Notes under the pieces: generated by a model
Database searches by the model: none
What the model saw: only the letters and a program-made list of their open reading frames with translations
Told to the model about the DNA's origin: nothing
Part shown: piece by piece, positions 1 to 7,507 of the stretch
Layout: each line of letters begins with the position of its first letter
Position numbering within the stretch: the first letter of the stretch is position 1
DNA from: an uncultured Oscillospiraceae bacterium
GTDB taxonomy: Bacteria; Bacillota; Clostridia; Oscillospirales; Oscillospiraceae
Assembly (NCBI GenBank): GCA_910588365.1
Contig: CAJUQS010000045.1
Coordinates: 1-32,773 of the forward strand
Reading direction: 5' to 3'
DNA: 32,773 bases
Translations under genes and position numbers: made by a program

Positions 1-70
1 CAGGAATCCATATCGTGCAGTGACCCCATCAAGGGGGCATGCATGATATGGATTCCTGCGGCTTTTTGCC
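1..70 (+). terminator. Rho-independent terminator of a gene upstream of the window
   Basis: A perfect 14-bp inverted repeat pairs positions 1-14 with 45-58. It is extended inward by TGCA 16-19 with 40-43 and CCCC 24-27 with GGGG 33-36. The stem is followed by a TTTTT run at about 63-68, which gives plus-strand polarity. The gene it ends lies outside the window. The stem may extend further left than can be seen. Confidence 0.7.
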
Positions 71-160
71 TTGACGGGCGACAGCCCGCCGGCGTCGTCG
101 TCCTTGCTCTGCGCCGCCTCTATTCACTTTCTTTGCTGTCGTTATTTCTGAGGATTGCTA

Positions 161-336
161 TAAACAGGCTCTAAGAGCCTGTTTAACATCTCCCCGCGCC
201 CGCCTTGGCGGCATATTTTCCGCCCTGACTGCGTTAAAAATCCTTGCAATCCGTCAGGATTGCTGCGGCCTTTTGCCTTGCAGGACAAAAAACCTATCTC
301 GCCAATCCGCACACGCTGAGATATTAAACAGGCTCT
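161..336. mobile_element. MITE-like element with 19-bp terminal inverted repeats
   Basis: Positions 174-192 (AGAGCCTGTTTAACATCTC) and 318-336 are inverted copies that differ at one base of 19. They enclose about 125 bp with no convincing gene. The left end is itself a 12-bp palindrome (161-172 with 174-185, one-base loop). A TAA triplet at 172-174 recurs at 336-338 and could be a target duplication. It lies just downstream of the permease stop at 348. This is the structure of a non-autonomous element or dispersed intergenic repeat. The short minus-strand reading frame across it is not credible as a gene. Confidence 0.55.
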
Positions 337-347
337 AAGAAAACACA

Positions 348-992
348 TCAGAGATCCACCTTCTCAAACCGCCGTGCCGAGAGGACGAAGGCCCCGGCCG
401 TCCCGGCGGCATACGCCGCCGCACCCGCCAGGAGAGTCGGGACCTGCCGGATCAGATCCTCCGGCGCGATGCTGTCCAGCCAGGCCATGCCCGGGAAGTG
501 GACCGCCGCCTCCATGGCGGTTACGCCCAGCACCACCGGAACCAGCGCGGCCAGGAAGGCCGTGCCGGCCCGGTAGGCGGTTCTGAAGAACCGGGGGAAA
601 AACACCAGGTTGAATACGCCGTAGATCAGCAGGCCGAAGCCGTACCAGGCCGTGTTGGCCTCAATGCCCGCCGGGTTGCCCTGGTGGAGGTACAGCGTGC
701 GCAGAAAGGCGAAGGGCAGGGAGAGCGCCAGCTGGACCAGCTGGGCGAACACAGCCAGCAGGAGCTTCCCCCTCACCACGTCCCGTTTCCGCACCGGCAG
801 CAGGGCGGTGTAGTAGATGTCCCGGGTCTCCCGGTCAAACATGCAGGACTGGAAGATCCCCAGCGCCCCAAAGAAGAACACCACCCCGTAGGGATAGGCC
901 GGGATGAGCACCAGGGCCCCCGTGGCCATAAACACGTACAGGGACGGGTGGGCCGCCAGACACAGCTCCTTGTACAGCAGATTCCTACACAT
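348..992 (-). CDS. ABC-2 type transporter permease
   Basis: Membrane partner of the ATPase directly upstream, probably exporting an unknown substrate such as a peptide or drug. The 214 residues contain five or six hydrophobic segments, at about 19-47 (long enough for two), 77-97, 118-134, 144-160 and 188-206. Arg/Lys-rich cytoplasmic turns separate them, for example at 67-75. The ATG is preceded by GGAGGAG at 6 nt and overlaps the end of the ATPase gene by 8 bp, indicating translational coupling in a three-gene operon with the XRE/AbrB regulator. No substrate-specific motif is visible. The ABC-2 assignment rests on topology and context rather than on a signature. Confidence 0.8.
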   Translation of the reverse strand: MCRNLLYKELCLAAHPSLYVFMATGALVLIPAYPYGVVFFFGALGIFQSCMFDRETRDIYYTALLPVRKRDVVRGKLLLAVFAQLVQLALSLPFAFLRTLYLHQGNPAGIEANTAWYGFGLLIYGVFNLVFFPRFFRTAYRAGTAFLAALVPVVLGVTAMEAAVHFPGMAWLDSIAPEDLIRQVPTLLAGAAAYAAGTAGAFVLSARRFEKVDL

Positions 993-1731
993 GGAAGCTC
1001 CTCCTCTCCGTGCGCACCATGATCTCCTCCAGGCTCAGAGGCGCCGTGTCCTCCGGTGTGCGCAGGTGCTGGAAGGAGCGGATGAAGGCGTCCTTCTCCG
1101 CGCTCATCAGGACCGCTCCGTCCTTGATGTAGGTAATGCCGCCGGCGCACTTCTCCAGGTCCGAGGTGATGTGGGTGGAGAACAGGATGCTCCGCTCCCC
1201 GCCGGCCGCCAGCGCCCGGAACAGCTCCAGCAGCTCGTCCCGGCTCACCGGATCCAGGCCGCTGGTGGGCTCATCGAAGATCAGCAGCTCCGCCCCGTGG
1301 CTGAGCGCCAGGGCGACGAGGTACTTCACCCGCATCCCCGCCGACAGCTCCCGGACCTTCTTCTCCTCGTCCAGACCGAACTCCGCCAGATACCGCTCAT
1401 AGGCCCCCTGGTCCCAGTCCCGGTAAAACCGCCGGGTGACGCGGGTGATGGCGGAGAGCCTTTTGTGCCGGTAGAAGTCGATCCCTCCCAGCACCACCCC
1501 CAGCCGCTGGCGGCAGGCGAGCTCGTTTTCCGGGAAGGGCCGGCCCAGCAGCTCGATTTCTCCGCTGTCCGGGGGTATCAGGTTCAGGATGGACTTCAGT
1601 GTGGTGCTCTTGCCCGCCCCGTTCTTGCCGATGAGGCCCATGATCCCGCCCCGCTCCAGGGAGAAGGACACGCCCTCCAGCGTGAATTTCGGGTACCGCT
1701 TGGTGAGCTTCTCTACCCGCAAGGCCGTCAT
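985..1731 (-). CDS. ABC transporter ATP-binding protein
   Basis: Cytoplasmic nucleotide-binding subunit of 248 residues. Walker A is GKNGAGKST at 35-43, the signature is the variant LSAGM at 129-133, Walker B is LLIFDEP at 149-155, the D-loop SGLD follows, and the H-loop His is 187. There is no clear Q-loop glutamine in the region around 80-85, as in some YtrB-like exporters. The start codon overlaps the stop of the upstream regulator as ATGA, and the 3' end overlaps the permease gene. It should pair with that permease as an exporter. The substrate is unknown. Confidence 0.9.
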   Translation of the reverse strand: MTALRVEKLTKRYPKFTLEGVSFSLERGGIMGLIGKNGAGKSTTLKSILNLIPPDSGEIELLGRPFPENELACRQRLGVVLGGIDFYRHKRLSAITRVTRRFYRDWDQGAYERYLAEFGLDEEKKVRELSAGMRVKYLVALALSHGAELLIFDEPTSGLDPVSRDELLELFRALAAGGERSILFSTHITSDLEKCAGGITYIKDGAVLMSAEKDAFIRSFQHLRTPEDTAPLSLEEIMVRTERRSFHV

Positions 1732-2195
1732 ACGCCCTCCTTTTCCGCCGGCTCCTGGATCTGTCCGGCCAGCTCCAGCACGCTTGTGAAAAATTCCGCC
1801 GGAACCAGGGCGATGCCCGCCGTGCCGGGGTTGGTGTCCCCCAGCACCACCAGCGTGGCACCCCGCTCCAGGCGGAAGATCTCCCTGGCCCGCTTGGGAA
1901 TGACGATCTGTCCCCGCTCCCCCACCTGCACCACGCCGAATACGTGCTTGCCCCGGGGCGGCGGGGGCACCGCCGGGCCGCTCCCCCGCTGCTCAAAGTG
2001 GAGCAGATCGTCCAGGGACACGCCGTAGAGCTCCGCCAGGGCGTCGCAGTGGAGCACGTCCGGGGTGGTCTCCCCCAGCTCCCACTTGGCCACCGCCTGG
2101 CGGGTCACCCCCACCGCCTCGGCCACCTTCTCCTGGCTCAAGCCGCTGGCCTGCCGCAGGCTGGACAGGTTCCGCGCCAGATGATTTCCATTCAT
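1728..2195 (-). CDS. XRE-family regulator with C-terminal AbrB/SpoVT-like domain
   Basis: A 155-residue DNA-binding protein. An XRE helix-turn-helix spans about residues 10-64 (LRQASGLSQEKVAEAVGVTR, then WELGETTP). A swapped-hairpin AbrB-like segment follows at about 86-120 (VGERGQIVIPKRAREIF). I placed the start at 2195 because AAGGAG lies about 9 nt upstream; the reading frame also opens at 2213 and 2228 without a better site. It is the first gene of a three-gene operon with the ATPase and permease, and it is divergent from a GntR-led ABC operon. It most likely controls its own operon. The effector is unknown. Confidence 0.85.
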   Translation of the reverse strand: MNGNHLARNLSSLRQASGLSQEKVAEAVGVTRQAVAKWELGETTPDVLHCDALAELYGVSLDDLLHFEQRGSGPAVPPPPRGKHVFGVVQVGERGQIVIPKRAREIFRLERGATLVVLGDTNPGTAGIALVPAEFFTSVLELAGQIQEPAEKEGV

Positions 2196-2342
2196 ACTTT
2201 TCCGCTCCTTCATACTGGATGCCCCCATTTTACTCCTGATTTTTCAAGCCTTCCACCAACCGCCGCCCACAAAAAGCGTTCGTTTTGGTTGCGTCCCTTT
2301 TCTGTAGGATATCCTTTTTTCCGGAAAAGCGCAATCCCGGCC

Positions 2343-2371
2343 TTGACAAAAAACCGTATCAGTTCTATAAT
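2343..2371 (+). promoter_or_regulatory. Near-consensus sigma-A promoter of the gntR-ABC operon
   Basis: The -35 TTGACA at 2343-2348 and the -10 TATAAT at 2366-2371 are both perfect and are 17 bp apart. They lie about 115 bp upstream of the GntR start. Such a strong promoter overlapped by repeats suggests tight repression. Confidence 0.85.
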
Positions 2372-2406
2372 ACAGTTAAACCGTATTAGTTGATTGATAC
2401 AGTTCT
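2353..2406 (+). promoter_or_regulatory. Tandem 27-bp repeat, probable GntR (YtrA-type) operator
   Basis: Positions 2353-2379 and 2380-2406 are head-to-tail copies that share ACCGTAT, AGTT and ATACAGTT at the same offsets. Each copy contains the dyad GTAT-N10-ATAC (2356-2373 and 2383-2400). The first copy covers the promoter -10 and the second lies around and just past the expected transcription start. This is the expected layout for autorepression by the GntR protein encoded next to it; binding is inferred. Confidence 0.65.
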
Positions 2407-2485
2407 CAGAAACCGGTGCTCTCGTCACCGGTCAGGCAGCGAACGCAGCGTTTTTCTTTCAGAAAAAAGGATATGGGGGTGGACT

Positions 2486-2887
2486 ATGGTTTCATTTGAC
2501 AGTTTTGTACTGGGCGCGGAGGGCCCCATCTACCACCAGATCCTCCGCTTTGTCCAGCGGGGTCTGGCGGCGGGGACCATCCAAAACGGGGACGAGCTGC
2601 CCTCCCGGCGGGTGCTGTCGGCCCGGCTGGGGGTGAATCCCAACACCGTGCAGAAGGCCTACCGGCTGCTGGAGGAGGCGGGGCTCATCGCCTCCCACGC
2701 CGGGGCCAAGAGCTATGTGTCCGCCTCTCCGGAGCGGATCGAGTCCGTCCGGGCGGAGCTGCTGGTGTCGGACGTGCGGCGTCTGGCGGCGGCCCTGCGG
2801 CAGACCGGGGTCAGCCGGGAGGAGGCACAGGCGCTGCTGGGGCGGCTGTGGGACGAGGACGAGAAAAAGGAGGCGGACTGCCCATGA
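2486..2887 (+). CDS. GntR-family regulator, YtrA subfamily
   Basis: A 133-residue repressor. The winged helix-turn-helix is at about 12-80 (PIYHQILRFVQRGL, then LPSRRVLSARLGVNPNTVQK). A short helical tail replaces the large effector domain of other GntR families, which is the YtrA pattern. The ATG at 2486 follows a GGGGGTGG ribosome site; the frame is open further upstream but lacks a start with a good site. The gene overlaps the next one as ATGA. YtrA-type regulators repress adjacent ABC transporter operons and are often induced by cell-envelope antibiotics, which fits the genes here. The actual inducer cannot be read from the sequence. Confidence 0.9.
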   Translation: MVSFDSFVLGAEGPIYHQILRFVQRGLAAGTIQNGDELPSRRVLSARLGVNPNTVQKAYRLLEEAGLIASHAGAKSYVSASPERIESVRAELLVSDVRRLAAALRQTGVSREEAQALLGRLWDEDEKKEADCP

Positions 2888-3594
2888 ACAAGCATCTTTC
2901 CGTCCTGGCTATGTGGGCCAGGAGCAATCTGCGGCGGGTACTGGCCCTGCTGGGACTGATGGCGGTATTGGAGGCGGCGCTGTTTGCCGTGCAGCTGGGA
3001 CGGCTGTCCGGCGGCGCCCTGGAGGATCTCCTGAAGGGCGTGCCCGTCATCGCCGCCATCACCCTGCAAGTTTACATGTTCTTCCTCTGCTACAGCGGGG
3101 ACGAGGAGAAGGGCGTGGGGTACGCCCTGGGGCGGCTGTCCATCCGGGAGGAGACGGCCATTCTGTGGAAGGGCGTCTGCAACACCGCTTACCTTCTGCT
3201 GTTCTGGGCGGTGCAGACCGTGCTGGCGGTGCTGTTTGCCCACTGGTACGCCGCCGGTCTGGACCCGGCCAGCCGCACGGCACAGACGGTGTTCCTGGCT
3301 TTCTACCGGGTTCCCTTCCTCCACGGCCTGCTGCCCCTGGGGGAGTGGACGGGGTATGTGCGCAACCTGCTGGTGGTCCTCGGTCTGGGCCTGGAGTCCG
3401 GTGCCGCGGCCTACCGCTGGCGGCGGGGCGGCCGGTTCCCCCTGGCCTTTGCCATGGAAATACTTGCCCTGACATTCTTTGCCAAGGGGCCCGGTGAACT
3501 GACCGACGGCATGTGGATGGACGTTATCGTCTTTCTGGGGGCGGCCCTGAGCCGCCTGAGCATCATCGCAACCTGGGAGGAGGGGAGAGAATGA
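2884..3594 (+). CDS. Membrane protein of the GntR-controlled ABC operon
   Basis: A 236-residue integral membrane protein with hydrophobic stretches near residues 19-37, 52-70, 100-120, 135-152, 160-173, 186-200 and 213-230. This suits an ABC-2-like permease. The start at 2884 overlaps the gntR stop (ATGA), and its own stop overlaps the next start the same way, so the three genes are coupled. Cytoplasmic loops are arginine-rich. I do not recognise a named family. The permease role is inferred from topology and from the ATPase downstream at 4638. Confidence 0.75.
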   Translation: MNKHLSVLAMWARSNLRRVLALLGLMAVLEAALFAVQLGRLSGGALEDLLKGVPVIAAITLQVYMFFLCYSGDEEKGVGYALGRLSIREETAILWKGVCNTAYLLLFWAVQTVLAVLFAHWYAAGLDPASRTAQTVFLAFYRVPFLHGLLPLGEWTGYVRNLLVVLGLGLESGAAAYRWRRGGRFPLAFAMEILALTFFAKGPGELTDGMWMDVIVFLGAALSRLSIIATWEEGRE

Positions 3595-4103
3595 GACGAA
3601 TTGGCTGGGAGAGACTGGTCCCGCCGGGCCTGGACGGCTTTAAGGAAGCGAGGCGCCTGCTGCTGGCGGCGGCCGGGGCGCTGGCGTGGAGCGTGTGGAT
3701 GTTTATCCCCTTATGTATCCAGATACAGCAGCGGGGAGACCGGGACTGGACGAATCGGTGGGCGGTCCCCGTGTTCGGCACTATGTTGCACACGTCCGAA
3801 TGGGGCTTTCTGCTGCTGGCTGTCTGTATGCCCCTGCTGGCGGGGGCCCACTACTTTTACCACTTCCACGACGGACGGAGCATCTACCTCATGCGCCGCC
3901 TGCCGGACCGGTGGGAGCTCCACCGGAGATGTCTCTTTTTGCCCCTGGCGGGGCTGCTGGCGGCGGGGATTTTATCCCTTGCCCTGGCGGTAACGTATTT
4001 TTTCCTCTACCGCTGGGCGATACCGGAGGCGTTGATTCCCACGCCGGAGGGGCAGGGGTGGGTTTATCAGGCGCTCTGCCGGATGTTTGCTGCTGGTCGA
4101 TAG
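3591..4103 (+). CDS. Second membrane protein of the ABC operon
   Basis: A 170-residue protein with membrane segments at about 24-45, 71-90 and 115-141. An Arg-rich loop (MRRLPDRWELHRR, 101-113) separates the second and third. The start overlaps the preceding stop as ATGA. It is likely the second half of a heterodimeric permease. Its last residues run into a block of hairpin-rich repeat DNA that begins right after the stop, so the C-terminus may have been trimmed or altered when that block arrived. The clear membrane core is intact. No family name can be given with confidence. Confidence 0.7.
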   Translation: MRRIGWERLVPPGLDGFKEARRLLLAAAGALAWSVWMFIPLCIQIQQRGDRDWTNRWAVPVFGTMLHTSEWGFLLLAVCMPLLAGAHYFYHFHDGRSIYLMRRLPDRWELHRRCLFLPLAGLLAAGILSLALAVTYFFLYRWAIPEALIPTPEGQGWVYQALCRMFAAGR

Positions 4104-4637
4104 CTTATGGGGCTTCCCAGCCCCACGCCCCGGGGTCCGCTTTTGGACGCCCAAAAGCGGACGGAAAAACCGCTTAGGGCTGCGCCCTAAGAACCCCTCT
4201 CGGGGCCGCCCAGTCGTTGCCGGGCGGCCGCCTCGGCGGGGGATCTGCGACTTGCTTTGCAGGTGAAGAGCTGCGGCGCCTTGTGAACCACCGGTCCTAT
4301 GGGGTTCTGATCTTCAGTCTGGCGCGGATGCCAACTCCGCCTGCCGGCCTGTTAATGGGGTAGAGTTTTCCGTATTGCCCCCGAGTCGGTGAGTACAGCA
4401 CTCCCCCCACCGCTTCGCCTCTCAATAGGGCGCAGGGTTGGTTGCTTCGCCCGCCATCGGCCCAGGGAATCCGCGCCGGAAAACCAGTCCTTGACGAATC
4501 GTAGCGTAAAAAAACCGACATTTAGGGATACCCAAGGGGCGGAGCCCCTGGGCGTGTTTTTGGTTACTTTTTGCACGAGCAAAAAGTAACCGGGGGCGCG
4601 GGGCCGCGCAGGCCCCGCAAAGGAAGGAGGAATTACC
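4104..4637. repeat. Hairpin-rich intergenic repeat block inside the ABC operon
   Basis: This 534-bp stretch has no credible gene but a dense run of inverted repeats: 4135-4146 with 4151-4162 (12 bp), 4173-4180 with 4184-4191 (8 bp), 4204-4211 with 4222-4229 (8 bp), 4535-4540 with 4544-4549 (6 bp), and 4562-4574 with 4579-4591 (13 bp, GGTTACTTTTTGC, loop ACGA). It separates two coupled permease genes from the ATPase expected to work with them. It ends just before the ATPase ribosome site AAGGAGG. I read it as an inserted or expanded intergenic repeat cluster. Any effect on operon readthrough is untested. Confidence 0.6.
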
Positions 4638-5399
4638 ATGCTTGCGATCAAGGAATTAAAGAAAACCTACGGCGTACCCCCTCTGGAGGAGAAAAAAGCC
4701 CTTACCGGGATAAATTTAGAATTTTCCCCCGGGGAGCTGGTGGGCCTGTTCGGAGAGAACGGCGCGGGGAAGACCACATTGCTGAAATGTATCTTGAATC
4801 TGCTGAAATTTGACGGGGAGATCACCCTGGACGGGGAGCCCATTACAAGGAAAAACATCGGCCGGCTCTCCTTTGCCACCTGTGAGCACTCCTTCTTCCC
4901 CAACCTGTCCCCGGCGGGACACCGGGACTTCTGCCGGGAGCACTTCCCCCGCTGGCGGGAGAAGCGGTTCCAGGCCCTGATGGAGTTTTTCGATCTGCCC
5001 ATGGACCGGGTCCCGAGAAAGTTCTCCACCGGGCAGAAAAACCAGTTCGAGGTGATCCTCTCCCTCTGCCAGGGGGCGGACTATATCCTCATGGACGAGC
5101 CCTTCGCGGGCAACGACGTGTTCAACCGGGAGGACTTCTACAAGGTCCTGCTGGGCATCCTGGAGCCCACGGAGACGGTCATCCTCTCCACCCACCTGCT
5201 GTAGGAGGTGGAGCACTTCGTGGGCCGGGCGGTGCTGCTGCGGCAGGGGGCCGTGGTGGGGGACGCGTCGGTGCTGGAGCTGGAGGAGCAGGGCATGGGC
5301 CTCATGGACTACGTGAAGTCCACCTACCGCTACGAGCCGGACCGGGTCAGCCGGGCCCTGGACAAGCTGCTGGAGGACGGGGAGGAGGACGCGCCATGA
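4638..5399 (+). pseudogene. ABC transporter ATP-binding protein interrupted by an in-frame UAG
   Basis: The first open part (4638-5204, 188 residues) has the full catalytic set: Walker A GENGAGKT 39-46, signature FSTGQK 129-134, Walker B YILMDEP 149-155, D-loop AGND and H-loop His 186. At 5202-5204 a TAG follows STHLL. The same frame then continues with EVEHFVGRAVLLRQ and an ordinary C-terminal tail to a stop at 5397-5399, which overlaps the next gene as ATGA. The family usually has a charged residue such as Glu at this point, so one GAG to TAG change explains it. The product is a 188-residue truncated ATPase, a readthrough protein, or two pieces with restart at GTG 5208. AAGGAGG precedes the ATG. 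A sequencing error is possible. Confidence 0.8.
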
Positions 5400-6862
5400 A
5401 AAAAACGCTGACCATCCTGGCCGTCCTGGCGGTGCTGTCCGCCGGGGCCATCGCGGTGTGCCACGGCTGGGTGAACGCCGCCCGGGAGCGGGTGGAGATC
5501 GGGGAGATCATCCAGACGGGGGACCGCTCCGATGTGGCGGGGCTCACAGTCCGCTACCAGACCGCCACCCAGGACGGCCGCCTGCTCTGGGACACCGCCT
5601 TTGCCCTGGGCGGGGAGCTGGCACCGGAATCCTCCTTCCGCTTCACGCCGGACTTCCTCCCCTGGCAGGGGGGCGACCGGGTGGATCTGAACGTCGCCAG
5701 CGGCGATTTCACCTCCGGCGGGGGCGGCGTCCTGACGGACAGCCACTGGGATCGGAGCCACGACATGCTCCTGGAGCCGGCCCGGGACGTGGCCGAACGG
5801 ACCGCCGCCGGGGAGACAAGGACCGAGACGGTGCGCCTGGCGGACTACTACGACTTCTACCCCCTGGATCTCTCCGTCTCCCAGGAGACGCGCGCATCAG
5901 ATGGATCCCGGGCTTGGGTCAGCTGGAACATGTATCAGGCCGATGAGGAGGAGTACCAGAAGCTGGAGCGGTACTTCCGCATCCCCGTCCCGGCGGACTG
6001 CATGATGACGGTGACCGTGGAGAAGGACGCGGACGGGGCCGTGGGCCAGATCACCAGCTCCACCAGCACGTGGGAGGAGGACAGCGCCTACCTGCCGCAG
6101 CTGTGGAGCGCCTTCGGCCTGGTGTCGGAGAAGGGGGTGTACCTGCTGGTGGACGGCGGAAATAGCCCCCTGGCCGTCCGGAAGGGCGTCCACTTTATCC
6201 CCATCGCCGGGCGGATGTCCGATTTTGGGGCCTCACTGAACCGGCTGAAACTGGATTTTGACAACATCCGCCTGCTCCACCCGGTGGAGCGGGGGGAGCT
6301 GATGGAGCTGCGCTGGAGCAGCGACAGGAGCCAGCTGATGGTCTACACCCGGGAGGACGAGAAGCTGATGCTGACGGTGGTGGACGCCGCCACCGGACAG
6401 GTGGACCAGTGCCTGGAGCTGCTGGATTGGCCGGACCCCACGGATCCGGAGGAGTGGGCGGGGCTCACGGTGGCGGACGACGGGGACCTCCACGCAGCGG
6501 AGGTGAACGGCGGGCACTTCATCGCCCTCCGGGAGGAGGGCGGCCGCTGCGCCCCCATTCTGGTCAACGACACCGGAGAGCGCTCCATGGCCATCGACAG
6601 CCAGGACACCCGGCTGGCCTGGGACGGCGAGCGCCTGGCCGTCGCCTACGCCGGGTCCGGCTACGGCGGCTCCAGGATCTTTGTGGACACCGGCGGAGCC
6701 ATGTTCAACGCCACGGGCCTGCGCCTGGAGGTCTGGACGGCGGCGGGGCGGCAGTTCTCCGGCATCTACGAGGACCTGCCCGCCCGGGACCCCAGCAGCC
6801 ATGTCAATGACTACTACCACCCCCGCATCATGGGCGGCGTGGCCGGGCTGTCGTTCTCCTGA
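5396..6862 (+). CDS. Large membrane-anchored extracellular protein of the ABC operon
   Basis: A 488-residue protein with a short basic N-terminus and one hydrophobic segment at about 5-24, acting as a signal anchor or uncleaved signal. The rest is hydrophilic and acidic, rich in short beta-strand-like segments and Trp/Asp/Gly turns (WDTAFALGG, LELLDWPDPTDPEEW, VDTGGAMFNATG). That pattern suggests a beta-propeller or beta-sandwich ectodomain, but I recognise no domain. The start overlaps the ATPase end as ATGA, so it belongs to the GntR-controlled operon. A sensing or accessory role for the transporter is an inference from position only. It is the last gene before a convergent terminator. Confidence 0.75.
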   Translation: MKKTLTILAVLAVLSAGAIAVCHGWVNAARERVEIGEIIQTGDRSDVAGLTVRYQTATQDGRLLWDTAFALGGELAPESSFRFTPDFLPWQGGDRVDLNVASGDFTSGGGGVLTDSHWDRSHDMLLEPARDVAERTAAGETRTETVRLADYYDFYPLDLSVSQETRASDGSRAWVSWNMYQADEEEYQKLERYFRIPVPADCMMTVTVEKDADGAVGQITSSTSTWEEDSAYLPQLWSAFGLVSEKGVYLLVDGGNSPLAVRKGVHFIPIAGRMSDFGASLNRLKLDFDNIRLLHPVERGELMELRWSSDRSQLMVYTREDEKLMLTVVDAATGQVDQCLELLDWPDPTDPEEWAGLTVADDGDLHAAEVNGGHFIALREEGGRCAPILVNDTGERSMAIDSQDTRLAWDGERLAVAYAGSGYGGSRIFVDTGGAMFNATGLRLEVWTAAGRQFSGIYEDLPARDPSSHVNDYYHPRIMGGVAGLSFS

Positions 6863-6870
6863 CAGGAACC

Positions 6871-6920
6871 GCAAAAAGCAGAGGAGGCTGAGGATCATCC
6901 CTCAGCCTCCTCTGCGGTTC
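6871..6920 (-). terminator. Strong terminator between convergent genes
   Basis: Perfect 16-bp stem: GCAGAGGAGGCTGAGG at 6878-6893 pairs with 6900-6915. The stem is flanked on its left by AAAAA (6873-6877), a U-tract when read on the minus strand. It therefore ends the lipoprotein gene at 6926-7369 and can also block the plus-strand ABC operon. Confidence 0.85.
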
Positions 6921-6925
6921 TCGGA

Positions 6926-7369
6926 TCAGCGCCCCGCGGAGCCGCCGTCCATCATGCCGTCCACATCCTGAACCCGGGCACTGTCCAGCATCTGCTGGAA
7001 GCTGGTGGTGCGGGTCATATCCCTGACAGCGTCCTTGCCGTCCTCCCACATGTCCTCCACCGCGTCGCCCACATCGTTCAGGCCCCGGCGCACGTCATCG
7101 CCCACGCTGCCGCGGGAGCGGGCGCCGTCATTGCTGTTGGCATTGGTGCCGTTGTTGGAGCTGGTAGAACCGTTGGTGGTTCCATTGCCGCCGATCAGGC
7201 CATCGTTGTTCCCATTGTTTCCGGCGGCGTTGTCCTCCCGGTTTCCGGCGTTGTTGTTGTCAGCGGTACCAGGGCTGTTATTCCCCTGATTCTTGTTATC
7301 CCGGTTGCCGCAGGCCGCCAGGGACAGCGTCATGGCCGCGGCCATTGCAAAGATCACAGCTCTTTTCAT
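6926..7369 (-). CDS. Small Asn/Gly-rich lipoprotein, function unknown
   Basis: A 147-residue exported protein. It has a lipoprotein signal peptide (KRAVIFAMAAAMTLSLAAC) with lipobox LAAC and lipidated Cys 20. A low-complexity Asn/Gly/Thr/Ser linker covers about residues 21-85. A short charged C-terminal helix region follows (GDDVRRGLNDVGDAVEDMW). The start at 7369 is chosen because AAGGAGG lies 9 nt upstream; an in-frame ATG at 7378 touches that site and is too close. The architecture, an anchor, a flexible wall-spanning linker and a small functional end, is common in Clostridia spore or wall lipoproteins. No function can be assigned. Confidence 0.8.
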   Translation of the reverse strand: MKRAVIFAMAAAMTLSLAACGNRDNKNQGNNSPGTADNNNAGNREDNAAGNNGNNDGLIGGNGTTNGSTSSNNGTNANSNDGARSRGSVGDDVRRGLNDVGDAVEDMWEDGKDAVRDMTRTTSFQQMLDSARVQDVDGMMDGGSAGR

Positions 7370-7507
7370 CAAAATCATCCTCCTTCCAAAATTGCGCGCT
7401 GGACGCGCGGTTCTAGTATTTGCGAAGGCGGCGATTTTACTGCTGCGATTTGCTGTCAAAATTTTGTCTGACCGTGGCGGGGCATCTGCGCAATATCCCG
7501 GCTTCGC

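Noticed and set aside
1..60. Left-edge inverted repeat as the end of an insertion sequence or a CRISPR repeat
   Set aside because: A single hairpin followed by a T-run is better explained as a terminator. No spaced repeats or transposase are present.
142..348. A 68-codon minus-strand frame across the MITE-like element
   Set aside because: It begins at the end of the permease gene, covers the inverted repeats and has no ribosome site or domain.
4297..4651. Two minus-strand reading frames (about 74 and 99 codons) in the hairpin block
   Set aside because: They run across inverted repeats, lack ribosome sites, and their translations show no domain; one runs into the start of the ATPase gene on the other strand.
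5202..5204. Reassigned UAG codon (alternative genetic code)
   Set aside because: Several clear genes here end in TAG, including fliP, fliQ, fliA and the amidase, so UAG is a normal stop in this organism.
7431..7459. A TTGACA box upstream of the Asn/Gly-rich lipoprotein as its promoter
   Set aside because: The nearest -10-like sequence (TAAAAT) is only 14 bp away, too short for a confident sigma-A promoter.
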